7,611 bases of DNA from Planococcaceae bacterium UBA3378. GTDB lineage: Bacteria; Bacillota; Bacilli; Bacillales_A; Planococcaceae. The position numbers and the translations under genes are program-made. The stretch covers positions 1 to 7,611 of the forward strand of contig DEQA01000063.1 in NCBI GenBank assembly GCA_002359075.1, written 5' to 3'. Position 1 is the first letter of the stretch. Each line of letters starts with the position of its first letter. This document shows positions 6,578 through 7,611 of this stretch, piece after piece. The notes below the pieces were generated by a model, which was not told where the DNA came from, ran no database searches, and saw only the letters and a list, made by a program, of their open reading frames with translations.

Positions 6578-7611
6578 ATGGAATTAAATCAATATTTGGA
6601 AATGTTTATAGATGAAAGTAAAGAACATCTGCAGGCGTGCAGCGAGCATTTGTTAGAGCTGGAAAAAAACCCGCAAGACTTGGCAATTGTAAGTGAAATT
6701 TTCCGTTCGGCCCATACATTAAAAGGAATGTCTGCCACAATGGGCTTCGAGGATTTAGCAGATTTAACACATAAGATGGAAAACGTGCTTGATGCCATTC
6801 GAAATGAAAAAATTAATGTTACACCAGAAATTTTGGATATCGTTTTTGAATCGGTGGACCATCTGGAAGAAATGGTGCAGGATATTGCAAGCGGCGGAGA
6901 TGGAAAACGGAATGTCCAAGCAACAGTAGAAATGCTGAAACGTATTGAATCGGGGGAAGAATTAGCGGGTGCGGCTGCTGTACAAACGGCAGCAAATGAG
7001 CAGGCTGCAACGAGTACCCTTTCTGCTGAGCGGAAGCTGGAATACGATGATTTTGAGAAGACGATTCTTCATCAATCAGTGGAGCAAGGATTTAACACAT
7101 ACGAAATTTCTATTTCATTACGTGAGGATTGTCTTTTAAAAGCAGCGCGTGTATTTATGGTATTTGAAATTCTTGAAAAGAACGGGGATGTCATCAAGTC
7201 CTCACCAACTGTCGATAAACTGGAAGAAGAACAGTTTGATAGCGAATTCCATGTTGCATTTATCACAAAGGAAACGGCAGAGGATATGCAAAAAATGCTG
7301 CTTAAAGTATCGGAAGTGGAAAAGGTGGAGGTGCTTGCCATCAGTCCTTCTGTCTTTAAAGAAGTAAAAGGGGAAATTCTTCCCCAGGACCAGGCTTCTC
7401 CTTCTGAGCCTGAAACAGCTGAGCCTACCGTAGAGGTGAAGCAAGCTCCGGCCGCTCCGGAGAAAAAGCCGGCAGCCGGCAATACAAAATCACATGCACC
7501 AGCGGCAAGCAAAACAATTCGTGTCAACATTGAGCGTTTGGATGTCCTGATGAATTTGTTTGAAGAGCTTGTGATCGACCGCGGCCGCCTGCTCTCTATT
7601 GCAGCAGAGGT
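6578..7611 (+). CDS. cheA: CheA, chemotaxis sensor histidine kinase (N-terminal part, cut by window end)
   Basis: CheA autophosphorylates and passes phosphate to CheY and CheB in the receptor-CheW-CheA array. The frame is open from the ATG at 6578 to the last base, giving 344 complete codons, about half the usual length of roughly 670. The P1 phosphotransfer domain (about 1-125) begins MELNQYLEMFIDESKEHL and has the phosphorylated histidine H46 in the motif AHTLKG (45-50). A short Ala/Thr/Glu-rich linker (about 126-155) leads to a P2 domain (about 158-255), the CheY/CheB docking module. A longer Pro/Ala/Glu/Lys linker spans about 264-312. The P3 dimerisation helix then starts at about 313 with IRVNIERLDVLMNLFEELV, which is very characteristic of CheA. 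The P4 ATPase and P5 CheW-like domains lie beyond the window. The start is supported by AGGGGTG at 6563-6569. Confidence 0.96.
   Translation, partial: MELNQYLEMFIDESKEHLQACSEHLLELEKNPQDLAIVSEIFRSAHTLKGMSATMGFEDLADLTHKMENVLDAIRNEKINVTPEILDIVFESVDHLEEMVQDIASGGDGKRNVQATVEMLKRIESGEELAGAAAVQTAANEQAATSTLSAERKLEYDDFEKTILHQSVEQGFNTYEISISLREDCLLKAARVFMVFEILEKNGDVIKSSPTVDKLEEEQFDSEFHVAFITKETAEDMQKMLLKVSEVEKVEVLAISPSVFKEVKGEILPQDQASPSEPETAEPTVEVKQAPAAPEKKPAAGNTKSHAPAASKTIRVNIERLDVLMNLFEELVIDRGRLLSIAAE

Noticed and set aside
7072..7530. Antisense open frame of about 150 codons inside cheA
   Set aside because: Its product is a low-complexity Ser/Ala/Gly-rich sequence mirroring the Glu/Ala/Lys/Pro-rich codons of cheA. 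It has no recognisable domain and no convincing ribosome site, and it is opposite a well-identified gene.
1..7611. Possible mobile element, defence system or other undescribed cassette
   Set aside because: Every base except small junction gaps is accounted for by conserved fla/che genes in canonical order. I see no transposase, integrase, inverted-repeat ends, array repeats or foreign-looking gene.

Overview
This window is a stretch of a flagellar/chemotaxis (fla/che) operon. All recognisable genes are on the + strand and tightly packed: the 3' end of fliR, then complete flhB, flhA, flhF, flhG (ylxH/MinD-like) and cheB, then the 5' half of cheA, which is cut by the window edge. The gene order, Bacillus-type Shine-Dalgarno sites and protein sequences point to a motile member of the Bacillota, order Bacillales. 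The overall look (moderately AT-rich, Bacillus-like proteins that differ from B. subtilis) would fit a Planococcaceae genus such as Solibacillus or Lysinibacillus, but that genus-level guess is weak.

Layout: 1-249 fliR C-terminus; 251-1339 flhB; 1369-3402 flhA; 3399-4553 flhF; 4550-5422 flhG; 5423-6562 cheB; 6578 to the end, cheA. The junctions are a 1-nt gap (fliR/flhB), 29 nt (flhB/flhA), ATGA overlaps of 4 nt (flhA/flhF and flhF/flhG), direct abutment of TGA and a TTG start in one frame (flhG/cheB), and 15 nt (cheB/cheA). No gap exceeds 29 nt, and I see no terminator, RNA gene, mobile element, CRISPR array or long repeat.

Function: FliR, FlhB and FlhA are membrane components of the flagellar type III export apparatus. 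FlhB has the NPTH autocleavage site used in substrate-specificity switching, and FlhA is the export-gate protein. FlhF (SRP-type GTPase) and FlhG (MinD-type ATPase with an N-terminal DQAEKLR activator motif) set flagellar position and number. CheB (methylesterase response regulator) and CheA (histidine kinase) belong to the chemotaxis signalling pathway. The window therefore runs from building the export gate, through siting of the flagellum, to its sensory control.

Novelty: all seven proteins appear intact where visible and keep their key residues. I found no undescribed system. The points worth a second look are small: the same-frame TGA/TTG junction between flhG and cheB, the graded translational coupling, the FlhG terminal motifs, linker features in CheB and CheA, and one weak sigma-D-like match inside flhA.
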